A stretch of 64,000 bases of DNA from contig JAIXMN010000003.1 in assembly GCA_025716815.1 (NCBI GenBank), forward strand, positions 1,860,001-1,924,000, in the 5' to 3' direction. Source of the DNA: Dichotomocladium elegans. Its lineage: Eukaryota; Mucoromycota; Mucoromycetes; Mucorales; Lichtheimiaceae. The notes under the pieces were generated by a model. The model was not told where the DNA came from and did not search any database. It worked only from the letters and a program-made list of their open reading frames with translations. Position numbers and translations under genes: made by a program. This document shows positions 46,176-56,739 of this stretch, piece after piece (the stretch's first letter is position 1; the number at the start of each line of letters is the position of its first letter).

Positions 46176-47819
46176 TATGATGGCTCTTCGCCAATTTCTT
46201 CTGATCCAAGACAGCGGCATTCTTATGCTGAAGCAGTTGTCCAAGGTTGCCAATCCATGCACGCCAATGAGGACGAAAGAGCCAAGGGTGCATGGATAAT
46301 TGATAAATCGTGACTGGAACCGATAGCTCTGATTGAGGATAACGAATCCAGCCATAAACCAGAATACAACGCTTTCACGCACCCAGTCAACATCAAACGC
46401 ATGATAGGCAGGCGTCTCGTTTGCCATCCGATTGTTCCAGCGAAGAGAAATGTGCACAAAAGCTCGTCCGACGAGATCCTGGGGACACCAGTTTGCTCGA
46501 TTAGTTCATTTTTCTCACCTTCGCAATATCTTGGTGCAACGACAATACTTTGAACTATATGACCAAGCATGTCAAATGCTGAATTCTGATTGGGAATACA
46601 TGCCCAATATCAAATATGCCTGTGCCCAAGCCCTTGCAGGATGCATTCTTGTGAACGAGAGAGCAGATCATGCTGTCCTTACAAATAGGTTTGAAGCCTA
46701 TTGCTGTGTTCGATCAGCAGACATTCATCATGAGCTCTCCAACGATCAATGATCTTTGCCGCCCTCAACATACCATTACAAGAACGTCTGCCCATGTGTA
46801 TTGACTACCAGTGATGGAGAAAAATTGATCATTGGAACGCAAACGTCGAATGCCTTAATTACGTCAACTATCCGCATTGATATCAAGGAAGAACCAAAGG
46901 TTGGACCAACAACATGCAACAGCGGATTTCCGATCAAAAAAGATCCGTATTTACATCGATCATGGAAGCTGGGAAAAGACAGCGAAGCTCTCGAAGGACC
47001 CTTGGCGAGACAATTAGAACCATTCAACCTCACCAGTCAGTTGCTGTGATGGATGCGTTCACAATTTCACCATCCTTCATTGTATTATTGGTTCGTGCAT
47101 TCGGCTTTCTGGCAACGCCCTTCTCTTGCCAGCCGCTCTCGGTGTTTACCTTGGCGAATTATGAAAATGGGAACAACAAAACCGATCGTGATGAAAAAGC
47201 GTCTATGATACAGGATTTTTACTTTCCTCTCGTACAGTAGTGGGGAAATAAAACCAAGGTGTAAGTAATTTTAAAAGCAGGAAGGTTGGTCTCAACATGT
47301 TTCATTTTAAATCCACAAAAAAATAAGGGAAGAGACAAGGTCCGCCGCTGAAAAGACGTAGGGGGAGTAAGTAAAGGCCAAAGTCTAAGTAGAAGACACA
47401 AGGCGCAGGATAAAAAGATTAATCGGAAAGTAACAAATAAAAGGTGTGATTTTCGAGGCACAACACAGTGCGTGGATAATACCAGATATTAAGTGGAAGT
47501 AGCAAAGTGTGAATAATATTAAACGCTAGAGTGACACACACGCACTCGGATATTTTTTTTGGTGGCACGGGAGCAATACCAAAGTGAGTGTTTATTAGTG
47601 CTGAGCAACATATAATCGGTCAAAGGAGAGTCAGAACACAAGCTACCATTAATATTTAATAAGGTATGGGACTTTGAACAAGTATTTGGTATTATGCACG
47701 TTGAGGCTGGCCAGCTTTTACTATAAAAGGAGAAGCAAAGAAGAGTACTCTAGTGAAGAGAAGTTCCGTTATAAAAGAAACTAAAGACAGCTGGCTGGGA
47801 CTCCCACAAGAAAATTTTT

Positions 47820-48293
47820 ATTGCTCTTCTTCCACGCTTTTTTTTTTACTGTGCGCATTCAAACGCAAAATCGGAAAATCGTCATGCTTCCCAAGCTGAG
47901 ATTGGCGCCGAACACCCCGCAGACAACTCAAGGAAAGACGAATGCCCCACTTTTGACGCGTAAGATTGTAAAGCTCGCTTCTGTGGTAACTGCCATCGTC
48001 AGGTTCTTTAAGATGCTTTGTAAATCCGCAAGTGATTGGCTCTTGCAAAGATTACTATTGCTCTTCTTCCACGCTTTTTTTTTACTGTACGCATTCAAAC
48101 GCAAAATCAGAAAACTGTGATGCTTCCGCTGCTCACGCTGAGATTGACGCTGAACACCCCGCAGACAACTCAAGGAAAGCCGAATGCCCCACTTTTGACG
48201 CGTAAGATTGTAAAGCTCGCTTTTGTGGTAACTGCCATCGTCAGGTTCTTTAAGATGCTTTGTAAATCCGCAAGTGATTGGCTCTTGCAAAGA
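47820..48293. repeat. 237-bp tandem duplication in the left arm
   Basis: Two copies beginning ATTGCTCTTCTTCCACGC at 47820 and 48057 share GACAACTCAAGGAAAG, ACTTTTGACGCGTAAGATTG and AAATCCGCAAGTGATTGGCT. They differ by several substitutions, e.g. one has the extra CTGCTCACG-type segment near 48130. The same pair is mirrored at 50205-50678. Confidence 0.8.
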
Positions 48294-48837
48294 TTACAAA
48301 GCACATTCAGTTCTGCCGAAAAACGAATAAAGTACGAGGCCGTCGTCTTCAACACTTCGGACGTGGTGCAAAGAGCTTGTTGATTTTGCCAACAAACTTA
48401 TATTTATATATCACAAACAACGCTCGCAGGCTAGCGAAGGAAACACGGAAAGGAAGGAATAATCAGTGAGGCTCTGTTGCAATCAGTCGAGTGCTTGCTG
48501 GAAATGAGTATGAGATCTGAGAAAGGATGTCGAGAGTTGCGGCAGCTGACTGAGAGTAGACTGGCGCAGGTTGTCAGTGCTTGTGAGGTTTCATTACTCG
48601 ACGCAAGAGGTAATTAAAAGGTTGAATCGGGATCCATTGAGTTGCGAAAACCAAAAAGTGTGTTGCATTACGACTGTGTGTGTGCATAGATGGTCCTATC
48701 TACTCATGGTGGCCTCATTTGCAAGCTACTGTTCTTCAGCCCCGCGTTGATGCACAATCTGCACCATCCATCAATTTAGTAGATCACATATAGGTCTGAG
48801 CTGTCAACTCAAGAGAAAAAAGAAAATCTGGACGCAT

Positions 48838-49590
48838 GCAGAAGATTACAGAGGAGGGACGTGCCTTCATTGATGATTTTATCGCCAAATACAATTCTGC
48901 GACTTTGGTACAAATCCAGACCGCTTAACTCACAAAACTTGATGTCCAACTCGGCTTGTCCACCATATACAAGTATTTGACGAGGCAGTGTCGACTGTCT
49001 CTTAAGCGTGCCATTTTTTACCTGGAGAAAAGGAATGCTGACGAAACCAAAGACAAGCGTTTGGCGTACGTCCAGGAATGGATCTCATCAGGAGCACTGG
49101 ATTACGAGAAGAATTGCGTTTTCATTGTTGAGGCATCTTACAACCTCTCGATGAGCCGCAACTATGCGTGGTCTCTGGTTGGTGAGCCAGCTCGAGGCAT
49201 GGTTAAGAAGATGCACACGCGACCCCGCACATTACTAGCTGCAATCTCCCATGAAGGGTTGATAGGTGCTTCCATTAAGGAAGGTAAAGGTGGCACCAAG
49301 AGCTCTGACTTTCTCGCCTTCCTGCAGGAGGTGATGGACGACATGGACCGCGATGGACGTCGAGGTTGGTACCTGGTTTGTGATAATGCGGCAATACACA
49401 AGACCAAGGCCGTCCGTGAGGCAGTGGAGGGCCGGGGGCACCATATGGTGTACTTACATACTTACCGTTCCTTAACCCAATTGAGGAATTCTTCTCAAAA
49501 GTGAAGACCGTTTTTCGACGAGTGGCGGTGGACGTCGATGGCCGAAAAGCCCATACCTTTCCCCTCCCACTCGTTATTACTTGCCATGAA
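48838..49590 (+). pseudogene. Broken Tc1/mariner-like DDE transposase in the palindrome spacer
   Basis: HTH-like start ITEEGRAFIDDFIAKYNSAT, a stop codon at about 48927, then STIYKYLTRQCRLSLKRAIF, the first catalytic block VFIVEASYNLSMSRNYAWSL, the second YLVCDNAAIHKTKAVREAVE, and, one frame off, the third PFLNPIEEFFSKVK. In the first block the expected Asp of the F-I-D-E motif is Val. The frame breaks just before the third block at about 49465, consistent with loss of about four bases compared with the usual Y-S-P-F-L-N-P-I-E. It is inactive. Related linker and RNYAWS motifs link it to the other Tc1-like remnants in the window. Confidence 0.75.
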
Positions 49591-50005
49591 TAGCTACAAC
49601 GCGACGGTGATGACGGTACGCTGCCCAGCAGCGAAGACAACCGAAGAGGATTTGCTCGCATTTGTGAGCAAAATCATCTCCCATTACAGGGAGATCCCAT
49701 GTGAGAAGCCTCGACTGATGTTCGACGCAATGCCAGCTCGCTTTGAGTCGAGTATCACCACTTTGGCGAACCAAAACGGCTTTCTGGCGTTTTTCCTTCC
49801 TCCACTTCGGTCGGGCACATTAATCCCAACTGACGCAATCTTTGCCACGATCCAAGTGACACTTCCGAGGGGTAAAGAGATTGAAAACCGGGATAGGGTT
49901 GCCTGTCGCTTCGTCACCATAGCAAACGACTTGCCTCCGCAGGTTTTCCACGAGGCCATTTGCAACACATTAGGTCTCAGCATTCCTGTGTCTAATGCAC
50001 AATAA
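49538..50005 (+). pseudogene. Unassigned open frame behind the broken transposase
   Basis: 155 codons starting MAEKPIPFPSHSLLLAMNSY. A segment KPRLMFDAMPARFESSITT followed by AFFLPPLRSGTLIPTDAIFA faintly resembles the D...LPP...D region of CENP-B/pogo-type DDE domains. This is a weak resemblance by eye. It overlaps the transposase remnant in another frame and ends just before the right arm begins. Confidence 0.25.
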
Positions 50006-50204
50006 AAGATGGTTAATTGCAGCAGAGCCTCACTGATTATTCCTTCCTTTCCGTGTTCCTTCGCTAGCCTGCGAGCGTTGTTTGTGATATATAAATATAA
50101 GTTTGTTGGCAAAATCAACAAGCTCTTTGCACCACGTCCGAAGTGTTGAAGACGACGGCCTCGTACTTTATTCGTTTTTCGGCAGAACTGAATGTGCTTT
50201 GTAA

Positions 50205-50678
50205 TCTTTGCAAGAGCCAATCACTTGCGGATTTACAAAGCATCTTAAAGAACCTGACGATGGCAGTTACCACAAAAGCGAGCTTTACAATCTTACGCGT
50301 CAAAAGTGGGGCATTCGGCTTTCCTTGAGTTGTCTGCGGGGTGTTCAGCGTCAATCTCAGCGTGAGCAGCGGAAGCATCACAGTTTTCTGATTTTGCGTT
50401 TGAATGCGTACAGTAAAAAAAAAGCGTGGAAGAAGAGCAATAGTAATCTTTGCAAGAGCCAATCACTTGCGGATTTACAAAGCATCTTAAAGAACCTGAC
50501 GATGGCAGTTACCACAGAAGCGAGCTTTACAATCTTACGCGTCAAAAGTGGGGCATTCGTCTTTCCTTGAGTTGTCTGCGGGGTGTTCGGCGCCAATCTC
50601 AGCTTGGGAAGCATGACGATTTTCCGATTTTGCGTTTGAATGCGCACAGTAAAAAAAAAAGCGTGGAAGAAGAGCAAT
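50205..50678. repeat. 237-bp tandem duplication, mirror copy in the right arm
   Basis: Reverse complement of 47820-48293. Both arms carry the same two repeat units with the same differences between them, so the tandem duplication predates the inverted duplication. Confidence 0.8.
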
Positions 50679-51289
50679 AAAAATTTTCTTGTGGGAGTCC
50701 CAGCCAGCTGTCTTTAGTTTCTTTTATAACGGAACTTCTCTTCACTAGAGTACTCTTCTTTGCTTCTCCTTTTATAGTAAAAGCTGGCCAGCCTCAACGT
50801 GCATAATACCAAATACTTGTTCAAAGTCCCATACCTTATTAAATATTAATGGTAGCTTGTGTTCTGACTCTCCTTTGACCGATTATATGTTGCTCAGCAC
50901 TAATAAACACTCACTTTGGTATTGCTCCCGTGCCACCAAAAAAAATATCCGAGTGCGTGTGTGTCACTCTAGCGTTTAATATTATTCACACTTTGCTACT
51001 TCCACTTAATATCTGGTATTATCCACGCACTGTGTTGTGCCTCGAAAATCACACCTTTTATTTGTTACTTTCCGATTAATCTTTTTATCCTGCGCCTTGT
51101 GTCTTCTACTTAGACTTTGGCCTTTACTTACTCCCCCTACGTCTTTTCAGCGGCGGACCTTGTCTCTTCCCTTATTTTTTTGTGGATTTAAAATGAAACA
51201 TGTTGAGACCAACCTTCCTGCTTTTAAAATTACTTACACCTTGGTTTTATTTCCCCACTACTGTACGAGAGGAAAGTAAAAATCCTGTA

Positions 51290-51796
51290 GCCTCACGACT
51301 GTTCAAACTAATTGCGTACCAGATGTTGTCTGCAACCAACCCATCGTTATCGACAACGCAAGTGAATCGGCCGGCTTACCAATATGCACCTGGGAAAGTT
51401 CGAGAGAAACTTATGAAGATTTCATCATCTGTTACAGGATTTTGAAAAACAAGTTTGCCACAAGATTTAGTTGTTTTTGCTTGAAATTTGAATGAAACAT
51501 AAACGTTTAGTCTTCCAAAACTATTCCGATGTAAGAGAAGCTATGAAAGTCTCACTTGAAGTCTTGACCAAAAGCTTTTTGGCAACGAAATACTAAAATG
51601 TAAATTCAAATTTCAAGCAAAAACAACTAAATCTTGTGGCAAACTTGTTTTTCAAAATCCTGTAACAGATCATAAGTTTCTCTCGAACTTTCCCAGGTGC
51701 ATATTGGTAAGCCGGCCGATTCACTTGCGTTGTCGATAACGATGGGTTGGTTGCAGACAACATCTGGTACGCAATTAGTTTGAACAGTCGTGAGGC
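51290..51796. mobile_element. 507-bp foldback MITE with perfect 127-bp terminal inverted repeats
   Basis: The element begins GCCTCACGACTGTTCAAACT and ends with its exact inverse; I can follow the match for 127 bases on each side. It is flanked by TA on both sides. The corresponding position in the left arm (around 47209-47210) reads CTATGA-TA-CAGG without the insert, so the filled and empty sites together define the insertion and its TA target duplication exactly. A second element sits in its centre. Confidence 0.88.
51435..51662. mobile_element. 228-bp TA-flanked element nested inside the 507-bp MITE
   Basis: Ends TA|CAGGATTTTGAAAAACAA at 51435 and TTGTTTTTCAAAATCCTG|TA at 51662, with inverted repeats of about 60 bp (GTTTGCCACAAGATTTAGTT on one side, its inverse on the other). 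Same terminal motif as the 344-bp elements and the 4.08-kb structure. Confidence 0.75.
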
Positions 51797-52831
51797 TATC
51801 ATAGACGCTTTTTCATCACGATCGGTTTTGTTGTTCCCATTTTCATAATTCGCCAAGGTAAACACCGAGAGCGGCTGGCAAGAGAAGGGCGTTGCCAGAA
51901 AGCCGAATGCACGAACCAATAATACAATGAAGGATGGTGAAATTGTGAACGCATCCATCACAGCAACTGACTGGTGAGGTTGAATGGTTCTAATTGTCTC
52001 GCCAAGGGTCCTTCGAGAGCTTCGCTGTCTTTTCCCAGCTTCCATGATCGATGTAAATACGGATCTTTTTTGATCGGAAATCCGCTGTTGCATGTTGTTG
52101 GTCCAACCTTTGGTTCTTCCTTGATATCAATGCGGATAGTTGACGTAATTAAGGCATTCGACGTTTGCGTTCCAATGATCAATTTTTCTCCATCACTGGT
52201 AGTCAATACACATGGGCAGACGTTCTTGTAATGGTATGTTGAGGGCGGCAAAGATCATTGATCGTTGGAGAGCTCATGATGAATGTCTGCTGATCGAACA
52301 CAGCAATAGGCTTCAAACCTATTTGTAAGGACAGCATGATCTGCTCTCTCGTTCACAAGAATGCATCCTGCAAGGGCTTGGGCACAGGCATATTTGATAT
52401 TGGGCATGTATTCCCAATCAGAATTCAGCATTTGACATGCTTGGTCATATAGTTCAAAGTATTGTCGTTGCACCAAGATATTGCGAAGGTGAGAAAAATG
52501 AACTAATCGAGCAAACTGGTGTCCCCAGGATCTCGTCGGACGAGCTTTTGTGCACATTTCTCTTCGCTGGAACAATCGGATGGCAAACGAGACGCCTGCC
52601 TATCATGCGTTTGATGTTGACTGGGTGCGTGAAAGCGTTGTATTCTGGTTTATGGCTGGATTCGTTATCCTCAATCAGAGCTATCGGTTCCAGTCACGAT
52701 TTATCAATTATCCATGCACCCTTGGCTCTTTCGTCCTCATTGGCGTGCATGGATTGGCAACCTTGGACAACTGCTTCAGCATAAGAATGCCGCTGTCTTG
52801 GATCAGAAGAAATTGGCGAAGAGCCATCATA

Positions 52832-53175
52832 CAGGATTTTCAACAAGAAGTTTGCCGCAAAGTTTCGTTGTTGGTGTAGACTATCTAGGTTTTTCGTCGT
52901 TTTTGCTTGAAATTCGAATACAAACTTCGGTATTTCGTTTCTCTTCTTTCTTTGAAATTTGAATAAAACATAAACGTTTAGCCTCCCAAAACTACTCTGA
53001 TGTAAAAAGAAGCAAAGAAAGTCTCACCTGTAGCCTTGACTGGAACCTTTTTGCAAGTGTTGCCTTTAAATTTTGACAATAAGGATAGCAACGAAATACT
53101 AGATTTGAATCCGGATTTCAAGCAGAAACGATCAACAACTAGAATTTTGTGTCAAATTTCTTCTTGGAAATCCTG
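52832..53175. mobile_element. 344-bp TA-flanked CAGGAT element (right arm copy)
   Basis: Mirror of 45832-46175 (coordinates sum to 99007), carrying the same sequence on the opposite strand. Confidence 0.6.
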
Positions 53176-53226
53176 TACGGTGAATAAACTGGCAAAGGAC
53201 TATGAACGATGTCACTTTCGCCGCTA

Positions 53227-53625
53227 TCAGGCTTGCTGGAACCTTACGGAAAGTTTTAGTGCATGAAAGTCGTATTTTCTGGGAATGCCGTACCTTTGTC
53301 CGTTTCGCATGTCCCTAAGTCTGTTCAGATGCTTTCTGATAGCTAAGAATGAAACAAAGATCCTCATGCAATAGGGACACACTAGACGGCCTTCTTTCCG
53401 CTCAAGTTTGACCCATACGTCGTCTTCACAAAAGACGAAAGTATTAAACGTATGCAATTCTTGACATTTAATATTACCTTCATCTTTTTTTTTTTTTTGA
53501 ATTTCATAGAGTAAGTCAAGTTGGTGATAGCCGCCATCATGATTGAGAAGTCCCTTGCTATTTTTATAGACAGATGTACTATTCTCAATCGTGCACGGAA
53601 ACAGGCCGGAATCAAGTTCATTCAT
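53227..53625 (-). CDS. Zinc-finger-like ORF carried by the inverted repeat (right copy)
   Basis: Identical 132-codon frame to 45382-45780 on the opposite strand, with the same Cys-to-Ser change in the first finger-like part. The open frame in both arms reflects recent duplication rather than selection. Confidence 0.45.
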   Translation of the reverse strand: MNELDSGLFPCTIENSTSVYKNSKGLLNHDGGYHQLDLLYEIQKKKKDEGNIKCQELHTFNTFVFCEDDVWVKLERKEGRLVCPYCMRIFVSFLAIRKHLNRLRDMRNGQRYGIPRKYDFHALKLSVRFQQA

Positions 53626-53888
53626 TGCAGCTGTTGTGAAAAGAAATTCTCGTAGCGCCGTTTTTTATCCCGATGGGTGAGCATTCTGGGCATATAGCAG
53701 GGCAAATGCGTGAGAAAAAAAAAACAATCCTACGAGTATCGAGCTTCCTTGTCCAATGAGCTTTCTGATGAGTCTTGAGGGCGAGATAATCTTACATGCG
53801 GTAAGCGAGATATGAAGAATATAGTAGAACTTGTGTGGTGAAGAAAAATGATCCTCTTTTTTGCCTTGCATCTATTTGATTTACTTAT

Positions 53889-53985
53889 GGGAGGTACTAC
53901 GTGCACGGAAAAAAAAATAGGTAGTTCAGGAACCCACCCCGCACACAACCTGTCGCACAATCCTGTACAAAACCCTCCGCACTAA
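53889..53985 (-). repeat. Dispersed repeat motif next to the palindrome end
   Basis: Read on the minus strand: GGTTGTGTGCGGGGTGGGTT, then CC, a T-run and GTGCACGTAGTACCTCCC. A related sequence occurs on the plus strand at 56740-56870. The two face each other as an inverted pair around the MULE remnant. Confidence 0.55.
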
Positions 53986-54959
53986 AATGGTAGCGCCCAA
54001 ATTGACATGTCTCTTAATACACTTCAATTTTTGAAGACGTCCTTTCGAATCTTTTTACATCGTTATGCTTATATTATTAGAAAGAGTGCGTACTAGCATT
54101 CTCTGGTAGCCAAAGATAGAAAATATCACCTCGCATATAGGAAAACCGCCTTCACATATGTACTTCTGTACACATAGTAAGTCACAATGAGTCAGACAGC
54201 CATACTTAGAAAAACATTGATATGGAAGTACATATATATAACTTCTGCTTAAGTTTTCAGTTAGATAGGTAGTGATAGAGGAGACTGCTGGAGCATCATA
54301 TGGCATTTAGTGCTATTGGAGCCTGGCAACCTGTGAGTAATGGATTTTTCCAGTCAATGCCACTGTGAAAGCATATCTAGAAACTGACAATACCGATTGC
54401 GAAGCTTGTCAGAGAGCACGTCTCATAAAATGACTAACACCGTGTCTTAGATGACTTGTGTACTCACCGTCCTTCATATCACAGACATAGAATAATATAC
54501 CAGAAGTATAAATATATGTGAAAACTAGCTATACATTTTTATTGCATTCCCCCACCGAAAAATAGAAAATATCATCTCCACCTCCTATGCTACTCGTAAT
54601 AAACTCCAAAAAGCCGTCAGTAACCATGCTACTGTAGATGACTTTGATATATCTATCAAAGCCAGTGGAGCCAAGAATTTACCATCGTTTTGCTTTTTCC
54701 AATATATTCATAGAATCCGACACCATCCACGCCGCAGTGACAAGAAAAAAGTCATAGAGGAACATCAATAATTTCTATATGGCAAACGAGAAGCAATGTA
54801 GGAAATGACATGAAATTTGACAACCTGCATATTAAGCACAAGAATTTCTGAAAGTGATAACTACCTCTACTCCAACGGCATTACGAAGAAATTTCCAGTA
54901 TGCACGACCAAGAAATTTGCATGACCCTGGAAGACATATGCTAACTGCAAGGCTGGAGA
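53986..54959. other. AT-rich intergenic region
   Basis: No recognisable gene. The interval separates the palindrome from the MULE-like remnant and may contain its decayed 5' part. Confidence 0.45.
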
Positions 54960-56060
54960 TGGATGGACTGTAAATCCAGATAGGTCCCACTTTCGCTACC
55001 ATGAGAACCATGTTTTGTGCCCTGATTCCCTTATCTATTCGAGCGCGCGCAAGCCTAGTGGCGATAAACAGACAAATATTATGGAGATGGTCATTAGCGG
55101 AATCAAACCTGCACAAATCATCCGCATGACAGGCGACCTTGAGGGGAACACGACTATGACAGCCAAAGATATATACAACATTCAACTGAAGGCAGCAAGA
55201 AAGGATTTTGACGATCAAGTCCAGCAAGTCTATGATTACCTTTTGGCGAGAAGGTATAACTAGCGTTCTAATGTATCAGGTGGTCTCATGTCGTCATTTT
55301 TCATCGCACATCAATCATCAATCGAGCGCATTAATCGTTTTTCCTGAAGTCATCATCATTGGCACGACCTACAAGACCAATATCAACAAGATGTCGCTCG
55401 TGAATATTGTCGGTGTTGACAATTTAGCTTCGGTCAATAATATCCGATTTCTCCTCGCCTTCTTCATTGCTTTTCTCCGATGAAAAAGAGCCATCCTAAA
55501 TGTGGGTATTGGAGACACTGAAATCAGTCGTATTTCAACGGCCAGGATATCCAGAAAGCATTTCAGGAATATTTGTGACAGACAACACAAAGGTCTTGCG
55601 CACTGCCCTCCGAGCCTCCTTCTTATCCAACACCTATATCCTTTGTACCTGGCATATTAGCAAGAATTTTAAAGCTCATGCAGCTGGATGCTTCAAGATT
55701 GGAAATCTCCAGATCTATGAGGATATCGTATCACGGATGGTGCATAGCCGAGAGGAGGATGCTTTTAATTCTGCACTTGAAAGGTATCGCGAACTTGTGA
55801 GAGTTACAAAGAAATCAAAAGAATTTGGCAGCTATATTGATGGATACAGTATAATACGTTCTTGTGCAAAAAAACTCATACGCTAACTTTCAACTGCTTT
55901 AGGTTCCTATCATACAAAGCGATATGGGGTGGACCATAGGCAGAGCGTCACTTGCACCTTGGAGCCCGGACAACGCAGAGAATTGAAGTCTCTCACTGGG
56001 GACTGAAGTAAATCTTGATGAGTCCTGGTGGAATATGAAATTCATTTAGGATTTGGACAT
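54960..56060 (+). pseudogene. MULE-type (FAR1-like) transposase remnant
   Basis: Pieces in shifting frames follow the order of a Mutator-like transposase of the FAR1 type: DNA-binding linker part GIKPAQIIRMTGDLEGNTTM with KDIYN; the catalytic-core start VFPEVIIIGTTYKTNINKMS and LVNIVGVDNLASVN (55340-55440); then FVTDNTKVLRTALRASFLSN and YILCTWHISKNFKAHAAGCF (55565-55700), the characteristic D-x-x-x-A-L and C-x-W-H-I-x-K-N motifs; and a C-terminal ARTTQRIEVSHWGLK part near 55960-56010. Stops and frameshifts (for example at 55261 and 55482) make it non-functional. Confidence 0.75.
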
Positions 56061-56224
56061 ACATACTGCATATAACAAAGAAGCCTTAACATGAATTGTG
56101 TACAAGGAACATATACAACACATAACTGATACCGCGATGACCAAAGCTCTCGGCCAATTACAAGCTGACATATGCTAATTTGCAATTATTCATATTCGGC
56201 AAGAGCTCCTCATGTCATGGGAGC

Positions 56225-56600
56225 TAGATACAAACGATCTTCAACACTGCACGGCACCGATTTGCCGTACTTGCTATAGAATTTGATCAAACTGCTATAC
56301 TGATACCATTTTGCCAATTCTTCATGCAGCGCCACCTCCAACTGATCAATAATGGTGATGCTTGAGTTCCTCTTCTTGATAGGACTTCCCAGATCTTGCC
56401 AAGGATACTCAATTAGATTGAAATCAGTGGTTTGGGCTGGCCACCTCCCGAAGCCGTTGATCTTAGCCTTGGCTTTCCATTATTTCGCATATGAGCCAAT
56501 GTGAGAGCTAGCTCCATCCTCTTGACTATGAAACCATGTCCTCGATCTTCTTCCAGTTTCTCAAATGACGAGAGAAAGTGCGCACTGAGGCACGTCATGC
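56225..56600 (-). pseudogene. Tc1/mariner-like transposase C-terminal remnant
   Basis: Minus-strand reading gives QEDGASSHIGSYAK, a stop, WKAKAKINGFG, then RWPAQTTDFNLIEYPWQDLG and a basic/helical tail DQLEVALHEELAKWYQYSSL. These match the second and third DDE blocks of Tc1-like enzymes (QxDGA..H and WPAQSPDLNPIE), with 35 residues between the Asp and the Glu. The internal stop and lack of an N-terminal part show decay. Confidence 0.7.
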
Positions 56601-56739
56601 ACTGGACTTGATTTACATTGCCCTGCAGCGTAAACCGAAGCGCCTAACTCTCCTGTCCAAAAACAGCACAAAACCATTAGTTGTCCCCTGCCACACTGGC
56701 CTGTTGGGGAAAATGAACAGAAGAAACACTGTGTGCGGC

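Larger units (their letters stand above)
45119..48483. repeat. Left arm of a large inverted repeat (palindrome)
   Basis: 3365 bp that recur in inverted orientation at 50016-53888. Coordinates mirror exactly (sum 99007 outside position 47210, 98498-98499 inside), so the same reading frames occur on opposite strands with the same residues. I saw only a few differences: one G/C change near 45136, a one-base indel near 48441, a T/C change near 48476, and the 507-bp insertion present only in the right arm. The arm contains the zinc-finger-like ORF, a 344-bp TA-flanked element, the outer edge of a CAGGAT-ended element at 47211 and the 237-bp tandem duplication. Other frames at 46128-47240 are unidentified. 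Confidence 0.9.
47211..51287. mobile_element. Putative 4.08-kb TA-flanked element with CAGGATTTTTAC...GTAAAAATCCTG ends
   Basis: At 47211 the sequence TA|CAGGATTTTTACTTTCC begins, and at 51287 its exact inverse ends in ATCCTG|TA. The enclosed DNA has 1.27-kb inverted arms and a 1.53-kb spacer with a broken Tc1-like DDE transposase. The termini resemble those of the small TA-flanked elements nearby. This may be the relic of the autonomous relative, although the flanking 2.09 kb are inverted too, so the ends may also be explained by one inverted duplication. Confidence 0.45.
50016..53888. repeat. Right arm of the large inverted repeat
   Basis: Inverted copy of 45119-48483 plus the 507-bp insertion at 51290-51796 that accounts for its extra length (3873 bp). 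The outer end is TAAGTAAATC-type sequence next to a G-rich motif at 53889; beyond it the two flanks differ. Confidence 0.9.

Noticed and set aside
45119..53888. The palindrome as an assembly artefact
   Set aside because: Arms differ by substitutions, a one-base indel and a precise TA-flan­ked insertion, which a simple assembly echo would not create. Long-read confirmation would still settle it.
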